NCBI RefSeq assembly: GCF_936925435.1
Contig: NZ_CAKZHQ010000048.1
Span: forward strand, 62,001 to 126,000
Reading direction: 5' to 3'
DNA: 64,000 bases
Origin: an uncultured Ramlibacter sp.
GTDB lineage: Bacteria > Pseudomonadota > Gammaproteobacteria > Burkholderiales > Burkholderiaceae_C
Shown: in pieces, positions 42,673 through 50,681 of the stretch
Layout of the letters: every line of letters starts with the position of its first letter
Numbering within the stretch: the first letter of the stretch is position 1
Notes under the pieces: generated by a model
What the model was told of the DNA's origin: nothing
Seen by the model: the letters and a program-made list of their open reading frames with translations, nothing else
The model's database searches: none
Translations under genes and position numbers: made by a program

Positions 42673-43430
42673 AGGAACATGCCGCCCGAGGCTTCCAGGC
42701 GTTGGGCGTTGACCCAGCCTGCGTCGGGGGAGCATAGGAAGGCCACCACGCCGCCGATGTCCTCGGGCTGGCCGACGCGGCCCAGCGCGGTCTGCGCTGC
42801 GAGAAAGTCCACCATCTGCGGATGCGCCTCGAAGCCGGCCCGGTTGAAGTCGGTGTGGATGGCGCCGGGCGCCACCACGTTGGCGCGGATGCGGCGCGGC
42901 CCCAGCTCCTTGGCCAGGTACTTCACCAGGCCTTCGATGGCGCTCTTCATCGCCGCGTAGGGCGCGTAGCCGGGCACGGCAAAGCGGGTCAGTCCGGTGG
43001 ACAGGCAGACGATGCCGCCGCCGTCGGCGATCTGCGGCAGGAGCTGCTGGGTGAGGAAGTACACGCCCTTGAAATGCACGTTGAGCAGGCTGTCGAACTG
43101 TGCCTCGGTGGTTTCGGCGAAGGATGCCTTCACGCTATAGCCGGCGTTGTTCACCAGGTGGTCAAAGCTGTCGCGCTGCCAGGTCTGGCGCAGCGCCGTG
43201 CCCAACCGGGCCGAGAAGTCGCCGAAGGAGGCGATCTGCGTCGTGTCCAGCTGCAGGGCCACAGCCTTGCGGCCCTGCGCTTCGATGTCCTTGACGACGG
43301 CCGCCGCCTCGTCGGCGCGGCTGCGGAAGGTGAGGATGACGTCATTGCCCTTGCGGGCCAGTTGCAGGGCCGTGTCGCGGCCCAGGCCGCGGCTGGCACC
43401 GGTGACGAGAGTGATCTTGCTTGCGTTCAT
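42669..43430 (-). CDS. SDR-family oxidoreductase
   Basis: A 253-residue classical SDR: ITLVTGASRGLGRDTALQLARKGNDVILTFRS, NNAGYS, catalytic LSTGLTRF with Y-AAM-K in PYAAMKSAIEGLVKYLAKELG. The TFRS after strand 2 suggests NADP(H). GGAG precedes ATG 43430. It diverges from a LysR gene that likely regulates it. Substrate unknown; the common annotation for such LysR-paired SDRs is general 3-oxoacyl-ACP reductase-like. Confidence 0.88.
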   Translation of the reverse strand: MNASKITLVTGASRGLGRDTALQLARKGNDVILTFRSRADEAAAVVKDIEAQGRKAVALQLDTTQIASFGDFSARLGTALRQTWQRDSFDHLVNNAGYSVKASFAETTEAQFDSLLNVHFKGVYFLTQQLLPQIADGGGIVCLSTGLTRFAVPGYAPYAAMKSAIEGLVKYLAKELGPRRIRANVVAPGAIHTDFNRAGFEAHPQMVDFLAAQTALGRVGQPEDIGGVVAFLCSPDAGWVNAQRLEASGGMFL

Positions 43431-43504
43431 TGGGTTCTCCTTGTTGCGGGGGAGCCAATGGTCGCGTCTCAGTGGAATTGGATAAATAGCCTGAAACTGC
43501 CATG

Positions 43505-43527
43505 ATTGTCCAAAAATACTGAACAAT
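43505..43527. promoter_or_regulatory. Candidate LysR-type box between divergent SDR and LysR genes
   Basis: ATTGT (43505-43509) and ACAAT (43523-43527) form an inverted repeat 13 bp apart in an A/T-rich centre, with the T-N11-A character of LysR sites. It ends 6 bp before the LysR start codon, which would allow autorepression, and lies about 75 bp from the SDR start. Confidence 0.5.
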
Positions 43528-43533
43528 ATCGGA

Positions 43534-44430
43534 ATGGACCGTATCGATGCCATGCGCCTGTTCACCCGCATCGTCGAACTGGGCAGCTTCACTGCCGCCG
43601 CCGACGACATGGAGCTGCCGCGCGCCACCGCCACCCACAGCCTGCAGCAGCTGGAGCGCCGCCTGGGCGTGCGCCTGCTGCAGCGCACGACGCGCCACGT
43701 CAGCACCACGCTGGACGGCCAGGCCTATTACGAGCGCTGCCTGCGCCTGCTGGCGGACCTGGAGGAGGCCGAGTCCTTCCTGGGCGGCGCGGCGGCGCAG
43801 CCCAAGGGCAAGCTGCGGGTCGACCTGCAGCCGGCGCTGGCGGCGGCCTTTCTGCTGCCCCACCTGGGCGCCTTTTGCGCCCGCTACCCGGGCATCGAGC
43901 TGGAGATCGGCATGGGCGACCGGCTGGTCGACCTGGTCAAGGAGGGCGTGGACTGCGTGCTGCGCGGCGGCGAGCCCAAGGACTCCAGCATGGTGGTCCG
44001 CCGCGTTGCCACCTTGGCCCAGGTCACCTGCGCCAGCGCGGAGTACCTGCGCCTGCATGGCAAGCCGGGCAAGCTCGACGAGGTGCGCCAGCACCAGGGC
44101 GTGAACTTCCTGTCTTCGGCCAGCGGCCGGCGCATGCCCTTCGAGTTCAGCAACGGCGGCGCCGTCGAAACCTTGCAGCTGCGCGGCCGGGTGGCCGTGA
44201 CCAATGCCGATGCCTACCAGGCCTGCTGCGAGCAGGGACTGGGCCTGATCCAGGTGCCGCGCTACCGGGTGCGCCGCCTGCTGGCGGCCAAGACCCTGGT
44301 CGAGGTCCTGCCCAGGCATCCGCCGCCGCCCATGCCGGTGTCCATCCTCTATCCGCACCACCGCCAGCTGTCGCCGCGGGTGCGCGCCTTTGTCGATTGG
44401 GTGGTCGAGCGCCTGGCCTCCGTAGAATGA
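43534..44430 (+). CDS. LysR-family transcriptional regulator
   Basis: A 298-residue regulator: MDAMRLFTRIVELGSFTAAADDMELPRATATHSLQQLERRLGVRLLQRTTRHV-type N-terminal winged helix (written here with the first residues abbreviated) and a periplasmic-binding-like effector domain with GLGLIQVPRYRVRRLL. It belongs to the large group of LysR proteins encoded divergently to an SDR gene, which it probably controls via the box at 43505-43527. Confidence 0.92.
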   Translation: MDRIDAMRLFTRIVELGSFTAAADDMELPRATATHSLQQLERRLGVRLLQRTTRHVSTTLDGQAYYERCLRLLADLEEAESFLGGAAAQPKGKLRVDLQPALAAAFLLPHLGAFCARYPGIELEIGMGDRLVDLVKEGVDCVLRGGEPKDSSMVVRRVATLAQVTCASAEYLRLHGKPGKLDEVRQHQGVNFLSSASGRRMPFEFSNGGAVETLQLRGRVAVTNADAYQACCEQGLGLIQVPRYRVRRLLAAKTLVEVLPRHPPPPMPVSILYPHHRQLSPRVRAFVDWVVERLASVE

Positions 44431-44458
44431 GGCGCCACATAGAACGACGAGACCGACA

Positions 44459-45226
44459 GTGAAAGCCATTGCATTGAAAGGGCGCCAGCCCGCCTATCCC
44501 CTGGTCTGCGCACCCCTGGTGGGCCGCAGCCGCGACGCCCTGCTGGCCGAGGCTGCTGCCGTCGCCGCCAAAGATCCCGGCCTGCTGGAGTGGCGCGTCG
44601 ATTTCTTCGAAGGCATCGCCGACGCTGCTGGCGTGGCGCGCCTGAGCGGCGAGATCCGCCAGGCCGCCGGCGGTCTTCCCCTGTTGTTCACCCGCCGCAG
44701 CAGCCGCGAAGGCGGCGAGCCGATCGCGATCGACGAGGCTCAGGTGCTGGCGGTCTACCGCGCGGTCTGCGAGGCCGGACACGTCGACCTGGTCGACTAC
44801 GAGATGGCCAGTCCTGCCGCCGACGTGGCGGCGGTGCGCGCCATGTCGCGCGAGCGCGGCATCGCCCTGGTGCTGTCCTCGCACGACTTCCAGGCCACGC
44901 CGGCGCGCGAGGTGCTGCGCGAACGCTTTGCCCTGGCCCAGGCGCTGGGCGGCGACGTTGCCAAGCTGGCGGTGATGCCGCGCAACGAAGAGGACGTTCT
45001 GGTCCTGCTGGCGGCCACGCTGCAGGCCAGCCGCACGCTGGACATCCCGGTGGTGAGCATGGCCATGGGCGCGCTGGGCGCGGTCAGCCGCGTCTGCGGT
45101 GCCGCATTCGGCTCGGCGATGAGTTTTGCCGTCGGCCAGTCCAGCTCGGCGCCCGGCCAGATGCCGATTGCCGACCTCAACGCGGCCCTGGCGTCTCTGC
45201 GCCGGGCCGGCGCCTTGCCTGGCTGA
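44459..45226 (+). CDS. aroD: 3-dehydroquinate dehydratase, type I
   Basis: A 255-residue type I dehydroquinase. The catalytic residues fit the family: E44 in LEWRVDFF, H142 in LSSHDFQATP and Schiff-base K169 in VAKLAVMPRNEED. It converts 3-dehydroquinate to 3-dehydroshikimate in the shikimate pathway, or in quinate catabolism. Starts with GTG, as no ATG fits; 28 bp after the LysR gene. Betaproteobacteria usually rely on the type II enzyme, so this may be catabolic or accessory (inference). Its last 50 bp overlap the convergent AI-2E family gene. Confidence 0.92.
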   Translation: MKAIALKGRQPAYPLVCAPLVGRSRDALLAEAAAVAAKDPGLLEWRVDFFEGIADAAGVARLSGEIRQAAGGLPLLFTRRSSREGGEPIAIDEAQVLAVYRAVCEAGHVDLVDYEMASPAADVAAVRAMSRERGIALVLSSHDFQATPAREVLRERFALAQALGGDVAKLAVMPRNEEDVLVLLAATLQASRTLDIPVVSMAMGALGAVSRVCGAAFGSAMSFAVGQSSSAPGQMPIADLNAALASLRRAGALPG

Positions 45227-46271
45227 CCAGTTCCCAGGCCAGCAGGAACATGGCGGCGATGACCGGCCCGATGACGAAGCCGTTGATGCCGAACACCGCG
45301 ATGCCGCCGATGGTGGCCACCAGCACCAGGTAGTCGGGCAGAGCCGTGTCCTTGCCCACCAGCAGCGGCCGCAGCACGTTGTCGACCAGGCCGATCACCA
45401 GCACGCCCCACAGCGCCAGGCCGATCGCCTGGGGCAGGGCACCGGTGGCCAGGTAGTACAGGGCCACAGGGCCCCAGACCAGGGCCGCGCCCACTGCTGG
45501 TAGCAGCGACAGGATGGCCATCAGCGTGGCCCACAGCAGGGCGGCCTGCAGGCCCAGCACCCAGAAGGCCAGGCCGCCCAGGGCGCCCTGGATCAGGGCC
45601 ACCACGACATTGCCCTTGACGGTGGCGCGCACCACGATGACGAACTGGGCAAACAGCCGGCGGGTCTGCTGCTCCTGCAGGGGCACGCGGCGGGCGATGG
45701 CTTGCGACAGGCCGGCGCCGTCGCGCAGCAGGAAGAACAGCACGTAGAGCATGATGAAGAGGGACACCAGGAAGTCCAATGTGCCCTGGCCGAAGCCGAC
45801 CACGCGGCTGGTGATGAACTGGCTGCTCTGGGCCAGCAGCGTGCTGAGCTTGGCCTGCAAGGCCGCCACACTGCCCAGGCCGAAGCGCTGCAGCATGGAA
45901 TGGGCCCAGCCGGGCAGGGCGTCGAAGGCGGTCTGCGCGTACTGCCCGAGCTGCAGCTCGCCAGCGCGGGCCCGCTGGTACAGGGCGGTGGCCTCGTCCA
46001 CCACCGAGGCCAGCAGCAGGGCCAGCGGCAACAGCACCATCAGCACGATCAACGTCAAGGTGAGCAGGGTCGCGATGTTGGGCCGGCCGCGCAGGCGACC
46101 CAGGATGCGCTGGTACAGCGGTGCAAAGACGATGGCGATGAAGACCGCCCACAGCACGGCGCCGATCACCGGCCACAGGACCAGGGCGAAGCCGGCGCCC
46201 AGGCCCACGGCCAGCCACAGCAGGGTTTTGTGTTCCAAGGTGGGGGACTGCAGCGGATCGGGTGGTGTCAT
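45177..46271 (-). CDS. AI-2E family transporter (YdiK/TqsA-like permease)
   Basis: A 364-residue membrane protein with about eight hydrophobic segments. The family layout is visible: paired N-terminal helices (LLWLAVGLGAGFALVLWPVIGAVLWAVFIAIVF in two stretches), a helical insert around VDEATALYQRARAGELQLG, then LSLLPAVGAALVWGPVALYYL, DNVLRPLLVGK and IGGIAVFGINGFVIGPVIAAMF. Members export or exchange small molecules; quorum-signal transport is shown for only a few. ATG 46271 gives the usual short N-terminus. Overlaps aroD tail to tail by 50 bp. Confidence 0.9.
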   Translation of the reverse strand: MTPPDPLQSPTLEHKTLLWLAVGLGAGFALVLWPVIGAVLWAVFIAIVFAPLYQRILGRLRGRPNIATLLTLTLIVLMVLLPLALLLASVVDEATALYQRARAGELQLGQYAQTAFDALPGWAHSMLQRFGLGSVAALQAKLSTLLAQSSQFITSRVVGFGQGTLDFLVSLFIMLYVLFFLLRDGAGLSQAIARRVPLQEQQTRRLFAQFVIVVRATVKGNVVVALIQGALGGLAFWVLGLQAALLWATLMAILSLLPAVGAALVWGPVALYYLATGALPQAIGLALWGVLVIGLVDNVLRPLLVGKDTALPDYLVLVATIGGIAVFGINGFVIGPVIAAMFLLAWELVSQARRRPGAETPGPR

Positions 46272-46348
46272 GGAATGAGGGTAGCACCGGCCAGACGCTT
46301 CGTGGGCGCTTGTCCGTTGCGTGTTTTCATCGCTTTGTGGTCCCTGCA

Positions 46349-46377
46349 TTGCCTTCTCATCGCCGCCCACCTAGGAT
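46349..46377 (+). promoter_or_regulatory. Candidate sigma-70 promoter for the orphan lipoprotein gene
   Basis: TTGCCT (46349-46354) and TAGGAT (46372-46377) are separated by 17 bp, 23 bp before the start codon at 46401. The leader contains GGGAGAGG as ribosome site. Confidence 0.5.
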
Positions 46378-46400
46378 CCCTAAGGTTTTGGGGAGAGGTG

Positions 46401-47291
46401 ATGCGAGATTGGGCAATTTCGAGATGCTGTGCATGGCTTGGCTGCACCCTGGTCTTGTTTAGTGTGAGCGCCTGCAAAAAGCCGGAACCAGATCGACTCG
46501 TTTGGCTCGCCCCGGCGTCACCGTGCAAAGCAGGCGATCCCAACTTCGGAACGGACCACTGTTGGATGCGCAGGAAAGAGGATGCGGTGGCAGTACTGCG
46601 AGTCCCAGCGAAATATGGAAGAGGGGATGACGGTTCGCAACGTGGTGGCTTCTCGTATGAAGACGTGGTGTTCACGCCGAATGAGGTGCTCACTGCCGGC
46701 AAATCCGGAAATGCGTGGGTCAACGAAATGGAGGTCATTCGCAAGCGCGAGCGGTCCGCCAAAGCCGGAGAGTCATATGCCGTGCAGATGCTGGTTTGGG
46801 GTTGGCGCCTTCAGGAATATTCGGAAGGGCACGCTACCGCGAACCGGCGTATGGAAAGCGATAGCAAGTCCACTTCCTATCTGATCGATGGGTCGTACGT
46901 GCCGACTGAATCCTCTGCCGCAGATTTTCAAGCCTATGCGCGCAAGACCTGCATCGATCGGAGTCCCAGGATATCGTCCTTCAAAGGCCAGCTCACGGCT
47001 CCAAGTCCCTGCGATGCTTCATGGTGGTACTACCTCCCCAAGAACGACGACAAGTCATTTGTTGTTTGCGCACCAGCTGTCATCTACGACGAGAAATTGA
47101 GGTCGCCTCGCTTCTGTCATATTGAAGGATTCTTCAAACTGCGTGATGTAGGCGATCGTCCGTTCATCGTTGTCTATGGATACAGCACTTCTTGGGAGGA
47201 CATGACTTCCGGCCATTGGAAAGCTGTGAACCAGCGCCTTGAGACCTGGATTCGGTCGATGGAAGTCAAATCAGTTGCCGTGGCGCAGTAG
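46401..47291 (+). CDS. Putative lipoprotein of unknown function
   Basis: A 296-residue protein I do not recognise. Its N-terminus has a hydrophobic stretch ending VSAC, a lipobox placing the lipidated Cys at residue 25 after three other Cys residues (9, 10, 15). The mature part has five or more Cys, scattered Trp/Tyr and no repeats or further membrane segments. GC content is visibly lower than both neighbours, with many A/T-ending codons, so it may have been acquired. The frame stays open upstream; ATG 46401 is fixed by GGGAGAGG and the signal sequence. It has its own promoter candidate and no operon partner. Confidence 0.75.
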   Translation: MRDWAISRCCAWLGCTLVLFSVSACKKPEPDRLVWLAPASPCKAGDPNFGTDHCWMRRKEDAVAVLRVPAKYGRGDDGSQRGGFSYEDVVFTPNEVLTAGKSGNAWVNEMEVIRKRERSAKAGESYAVQMLVWGWRLQEYSEGHATANRRMESDSKSTSYLIDGSYVPTESSAADFQAYARKTCIDRSPRISSFKGQLTAPSPCDASWWYYLPKNDDKSFVVCAPAVIYDEKLRSPRFCHIEGFFKLRDVGDRPFIVVYGYSTSWEDMTSGHWKAVNQRLETWIRSMEVKSVAVAQ

Positions 47292-47376
47292 CTGACCGCC
47301 TCTTCACCTGCCTGCTAAAGTGGACAGGCCGCGATCAAGGCGGCGCATCACACAAAAATCACCGGAGGGGATTCCC

Positions 47377-48363
47377 ATGAAATTTTCCACCCGCGCGGTG
47401 GCCGTCGCGGCCGCCCTGGGCTGCGCTCTGCCTGCCTATTCCCAGACCGCACAACCCGCTGCAGCCGCCCCAGCGGCGGCCAAGCCGGCCGCGGCCGCCA
47501 AGGCCTCTACGGCCGCCAAGGACGTCCTGGTCGTGGCCATGCCGCGCACCTACGGCAAGACCGAGACCATGGGCCTGTGGGGCGGCTACTTCAGCCACCT
47601 GGCCAGCTGCGCCAACGTCAGCCTGCGCAATGCCGCGGGCGAGTCGCTGGAGCAAAGCAGCAACGTCGACACCCTGGCCGAGAAGGACCTGATCGAAGCC
47701 GTCAAGACCGGCAAGGCGCAGCTGGCCCAGGTCAACCCCGGCCTGGTGCCCCAGCTGGTGGCCGCCGGCCAGCCGGCGCCGTTTGCCGTGCCCGGCAACA
47801 AGGCCGCCAACAAGCCCAACTCGTACAAGCTGATCCTGATCTCGCGCATCGACAGCCCCTACAAGCTGCCGCAGGACCTGGTGGGCAAGAAGATCGCCCA
47901 CACCACGCCGACCTCCAACTCCGGCAACCTGGCGCCGCGCGCGCTGTTCCCGGCCATCGGCCTGACCCCGGAGAAGAACTACGAAGTGGTGTTCTCCAAC
48001 GGCCATGAGCGCTCGGTGATGGGCGTGATGCACGGCTTCTATGACGGCGCCGCCGTGGCCAGCGACCTGTACTCGCGCATGCTCGTCAAGGGCGAGGTGC
48101 GCGGCTCCAGCATCCGCACCGTCTGGGAAAGCCCGCCCTTCATGACCGAGAGCTGGATCATGACCAAGGACGTGGCGCCCGAAGTGGCCGCCCGCGTGCG
48201 CAAGTGCAGCTTCGCCTACAGCTTCTCGCCCAATCTGCGCAAGCTGCTGCCGGGCAACGACACCATGCTGGCGGTGAACTATGAGCGCGACTTCGCCACC
48301 GTGCTGGAGGTCTACCGCAAGACCCAGCAGGCCCCGGCCGCTGCGCCGCAACCAGCCAAGTAA
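47377..48363 (+). CDS. PhnD-like phosphate/phosphonate-type periplasmic binding protein
   Basis: A 328-residue exported protein: signal peptide to about residue 22 (ALPAYSQ), an Ala/Pro/Lys-rich spacer (residues ~25-50), then a PhnD-type bilobal domain: VDTLAEKDLIEAVKTGKAQLAQVNPGL, ISRIDSPYKLPQDLVGKKIAHTTPTSNSGNLAPRALF and HGFYDGAAVASDLYSRML. No ABC permease or ATPase gene is adjacent, so it may serve a distant transporter or act as a sensor. GGAGGGG precedes the start. Confidence 0.82.
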   Translation: MKFSTRAVAVAAALGCALPAYSQTAQPAAAAPAAAKPAAAAKASTAAKDVLVVAMPRTYGKTETMGLWGGYFSHLASCANVSLRNAAGESLEQSSNVDTLAEKDLIEAVKTGKAQLAQVNPGLVPQLVAAGQPAPFAVPGNKAANKPNSYKLILISRIDSPYKLPQDLVGKKIAHTTPTSNSGNLAPRALFPAIGLTPEKNYEVVFSNGHERSVMGVMHGFYDGAAVASDLYSRMLVKGEVRGSSIRTVWESPPFMTESWIMTKDVAPEVAARVRKCSFAYSFSPNLRKLLPGNDTMLAVNYERDFATVLEVYRKTQQAPAAAPQPAK

Positions 48364-48383
48364 GCGGGGACCAGGCAAGCAGC

Positions 48384-49742
48384 TCAGGGCGCGCTGCTTG
48401 CCTTGAGAAAGTCGCCCACTTCCAGAAGCACCAATTCGTTGTCGTCGGCCTTGTTCGGCTCGCGGCTGGACGAGAAGGGCAGGTTGTTGTCGTTGCCCAC
48501 GATGATGTGGCGCGCATCCACCACGTCCACGTTCTCGATGGTGAAGAAGGGCAGGGCCAGCACGCCGTTGCTCAGCGGCTTGCGCGCCAGCCTGTCCGGG
48601 TCGGCGATCTGCAGCAGGTCGATGTAGGCGATCTTCTTCATCGCGCCGCCGGCATTCGCATCGCTGAACTCCACCTTGTAGATGCGCTTGAACTTGGGCA
48701 GGTCATGGAAGCACCCGGCGGCCTTCTGGCCCTCGGGGCAGGCCTTGTCGGGTGTGCCCTCGCCGTTGTCGCGCTCGATGATCAGACCCGTGTTGGCATC
48801 GATCATGTTGAAGTCGCCGATGGCATGGTGGTTGGCTTCCAACACGTACTTCCAGTGGCGGCCGGTCCACTTCTCGCTGGCCACGTCGAACTCCAGAACG
48901 CGCAGGTACTGCTTGCCGTCCAGCGTCTCGAAGGCCTTGGCCTGCTCGTCCCACAGCGCGCCTTCCAGCAGGGCGTAGAGCTTGCTTCCATCCTTGCTGG
49001 AGGCCATGCCCTCATAACCCTTGGAGCGGCGCACCTGGAAGGCCACGTTGCTGCCGGGCGCGCCGGGCGTGGTCACAGCCGGATGGTCGGGCGAGCGCAC
49101 GACCTTGCCATCGACCTGGGTCTCGAACACCGCGACCACCTTGCCGCGCATATCGGCCTTGATCAGGAAGGGGCCGAATTCGTCGCCGATCCAGAAGTGG
49201 CCGCCGGCGATCTGGAAGCTCTCGGTGTCGAAGTCGCTGCCGGTCAGGTAGCGCTGTTTCGTGCCCTCATGGACGATGCGAAAAGGCACCTGCTTGTCCG
49301 GGTCGTGCAGGAAGACGGTCTGCTGGCGTTTGAGCGTGCCGCCCTTGAAGTCCACCGTGTAGCGATTGAGGAACAGCATGGCATCGGGCGAATTGGCCTT
49401 GCTGCCGAAACCGTTGTCCGTGAGGATCCAGTAGCTGCCGTCGGCCACGCGCTTGATGCCCGAATGGCCCTGCACAGGCTGGCCTTTGAACGGCAGGGAC
49501 AGCCCGGTGGGGCGGCCGCCCGACAGGCCTTCGACGCTGCCGGGCTTGTCGGCGCGCTTGGCGGTGGTGAATTTGCCACTGAGCTGCAGGTCGGCCGGCG
49601 CGTCCTTGGGTGCGGGGATGAAGCTGGCCGCCGGCAGCACGGCGTGGCCGGCCAGGGTGGCGGGGAAGGCCTGTTGCGCGATGGCGGGGGCGCAGCAGGC
49701 TGCGCTCAGGCACAGCACGAAGGCGGCGGTCTTGCTTGTCAT
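48384..49742 (-). CDS. Esterase-like phytase-family secreted protein
   Basis: A 452-residue secreted protein with a signal peptide (ending near AIAQQ at residue ~23). The beta-propeller-like domain shows SVEGLSGG, HSGIKRVADGSYWILTDNGFGSKANSPDAM, GDEFGPFLIKAD, YEGMASSKDGSKLYALLEGAL and VGNDNNLPFSSSREPNKADDNE, as in the phytase-like (esterase-like activity) family. Substrate unverified; periplasmic phosphate-ester hydrolysis is plausible, and the neighbour is a PhnD-like protein, though they are convergent. Confidence 0.88.
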   Translation of the reverse strand: MTSKTAAFVLCLSAACCAPAIAQQAFPATLAGHAVLPAASFIPAPKDAPADLQLSGKFTTAKRADKPGSVEGLSGGRPTGLSLPFKGQPVQGHSGIKRVADGSYWILTDNGFGSKANSPDAMLFLNRYTVDFKGGTLKRQQTVFLHDPDKQVPFRIVHEGTKQRYLTGSDFDTESFQIAGGHFWIGDEFGPFLIKADMRGKVVAVFETQVDGKVVRSPDHPAVTTPGAPGSNVAFQVRRSKGYEGMASSKDGSKLYALLEGALWDEQAKAFETLDGKQYLRVLEFDVASEKWTGRHWKYVLEANHHAIGDFNMIDANTGLIIERDNGEGTPDKACPEGQKAAGCFHDLPKFKRIYKVEFSDANAGGAMKKIAYIDLLQIADPDRLARKPLSNGVLALPFFTIENVDVVDARHIIVGNDNNLPFSSSREPNKADDNELVLLEVGDFLKASSAP

Positions 49743-49808
49743 GGGGGCTCCTCGGGTTGCGAAGAGCGCAGACTGCCAAAGCGCCGTGACTTGCCGATGA
49801 CAGGTCGT

Positions 49809-49934
49809 TTACCGCCGCAGGATCTTCTCGATCGCCTTGCCTTTGGCGAGTTCGTCCACCAGTTTGTCCAGCTGGCAGAGCGGATGGACCTTGGCGAACG
49901 CCATGGTGAAAATGCGATGTTTTGGCGCCGTCAT
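49809..49934 (-). pseudogene. DUF2200 gene with internal deletion (41-codon remnant)
   Basis: The 41 codons read as the N-terminus of DUF2200 (HRIFTMAFAKVHPL) joined directly to its C-terminus (QLDKLVDELAKGKAIEKILRR). Intact family members are ~115-120 residues, so roughly 75 central residues have been lost while frame, start and stop remain. It lies between the phytase-like and PhnB-like genes, same strand. A translated micro-protein is possible but function is doubtful. Confidence 0.8.
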
Positions 49935-49955
49935 TCCAATTGGCCCATGGCGGGT

Positions 49956-50441
49956 TCAGCCGCGGCGCGCCGCCTCGATGGTGGCGATGTCGATCTTTCG
50001 CATCTGCATCATCGCCTCGAAGGCGCGTTTGGCCACGGCGGGATCGGGATCGGTGATGGCCTGCGTGAGGACGCGCGGCGTGATCTGCCATGACAGGCCC
50101 CATTTGTCCTTGCACCAGCCACATTCGCTTTCCTCGCCGCCGTTGCCGACGATCGCGTTCCACAGCCGGTCGGTCTCGGCCTGGTCGTCGGTCGCCACCT
50201 GGAACGAGAAGGCCTCGCTGTGCTTGAAAGTCGGGCCGCCGTTGAGGCCCAGGCAAGGGATGCTGAGGACGGTGAAATCGACCGTCAAGACGTCGCCCTG
50301 TTTGCCGGCAGGATAGTCGCCGGGCGCACGCAGGATGGCACCCACGGTGCTGTCCGGGAAGGTCTTTGCGTAAAACTGCGCGGCTTCCAGGGCGGTGCCG
50401 TCGTACCAGAGGCAGATCGTGTTTTTACTGAGCATTTTCAT
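49956..50441 (-). CDS. PhnB-like VOC-family protein
   Basis: A 161-residue VOC protein of the PhnB/3-demethylubiquinone-methyltransferase-like group: NTICLWYDGTALEAAQFYAKTFPDS, CLGLNGGPTFKHSEAFSFQVATDDQ, ECGWCKDKWGLSWQITPRVL and a C-terminal AFEAMMQMRKIDIATIEAA. Such genes also often accompany ECF-sigma or DGPF genes, but it is 14 kb from the ECF42 locus. GGAG precedes the start. The 240-bp gap upstream (50442-50681) shows nothing I recognise. Confidence 0.88.
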   Translation of the reverse strand: MKMLSKNTICLWYDGTALEAAQFYAKTFPDSTVGAILRAPGDYPAGKQGDVLTVDFTVLSIPCLGLNGGPTFKHSEAFSFQVATDDQAETDRLWNAIVGNGGEESECGWCKDKWGLSWQITPRVLTQAITDPDPAVAKRAFEAMMQMRKIDIATIEAARRG

Positions 50442-50681
50442 TCTCCAAAAATGACAGAGACGAGCATCGGACGGGGGGGCTGCCCGACCCCTGGCAATTG
50501 TCGTTCCTGAGCCTGGCGCCGGCCGCAGTGCGGCTGCTACGGATCGTAAACGGCCGCGTTGGATCGGTTGCTGACATTGCCCTTTTTGACGTGGCTCTTG
50601 GCGCTACGCAGGCGACGTCTGTTCCCGGCCGGAAGTCGCCATCGCGGTCCCAGGCGCGCCAGGCGGGATGGCGCGCGTGGT

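Noticed and set aside
47377..48363. TRAP-TAXI binding protein
   Set aside because: The domain layout and the KLPQDLVGKKIAHTTPTSNSG-type stretch fit PhnD-like binding proteins better, and no TRAP permease is adjacent.
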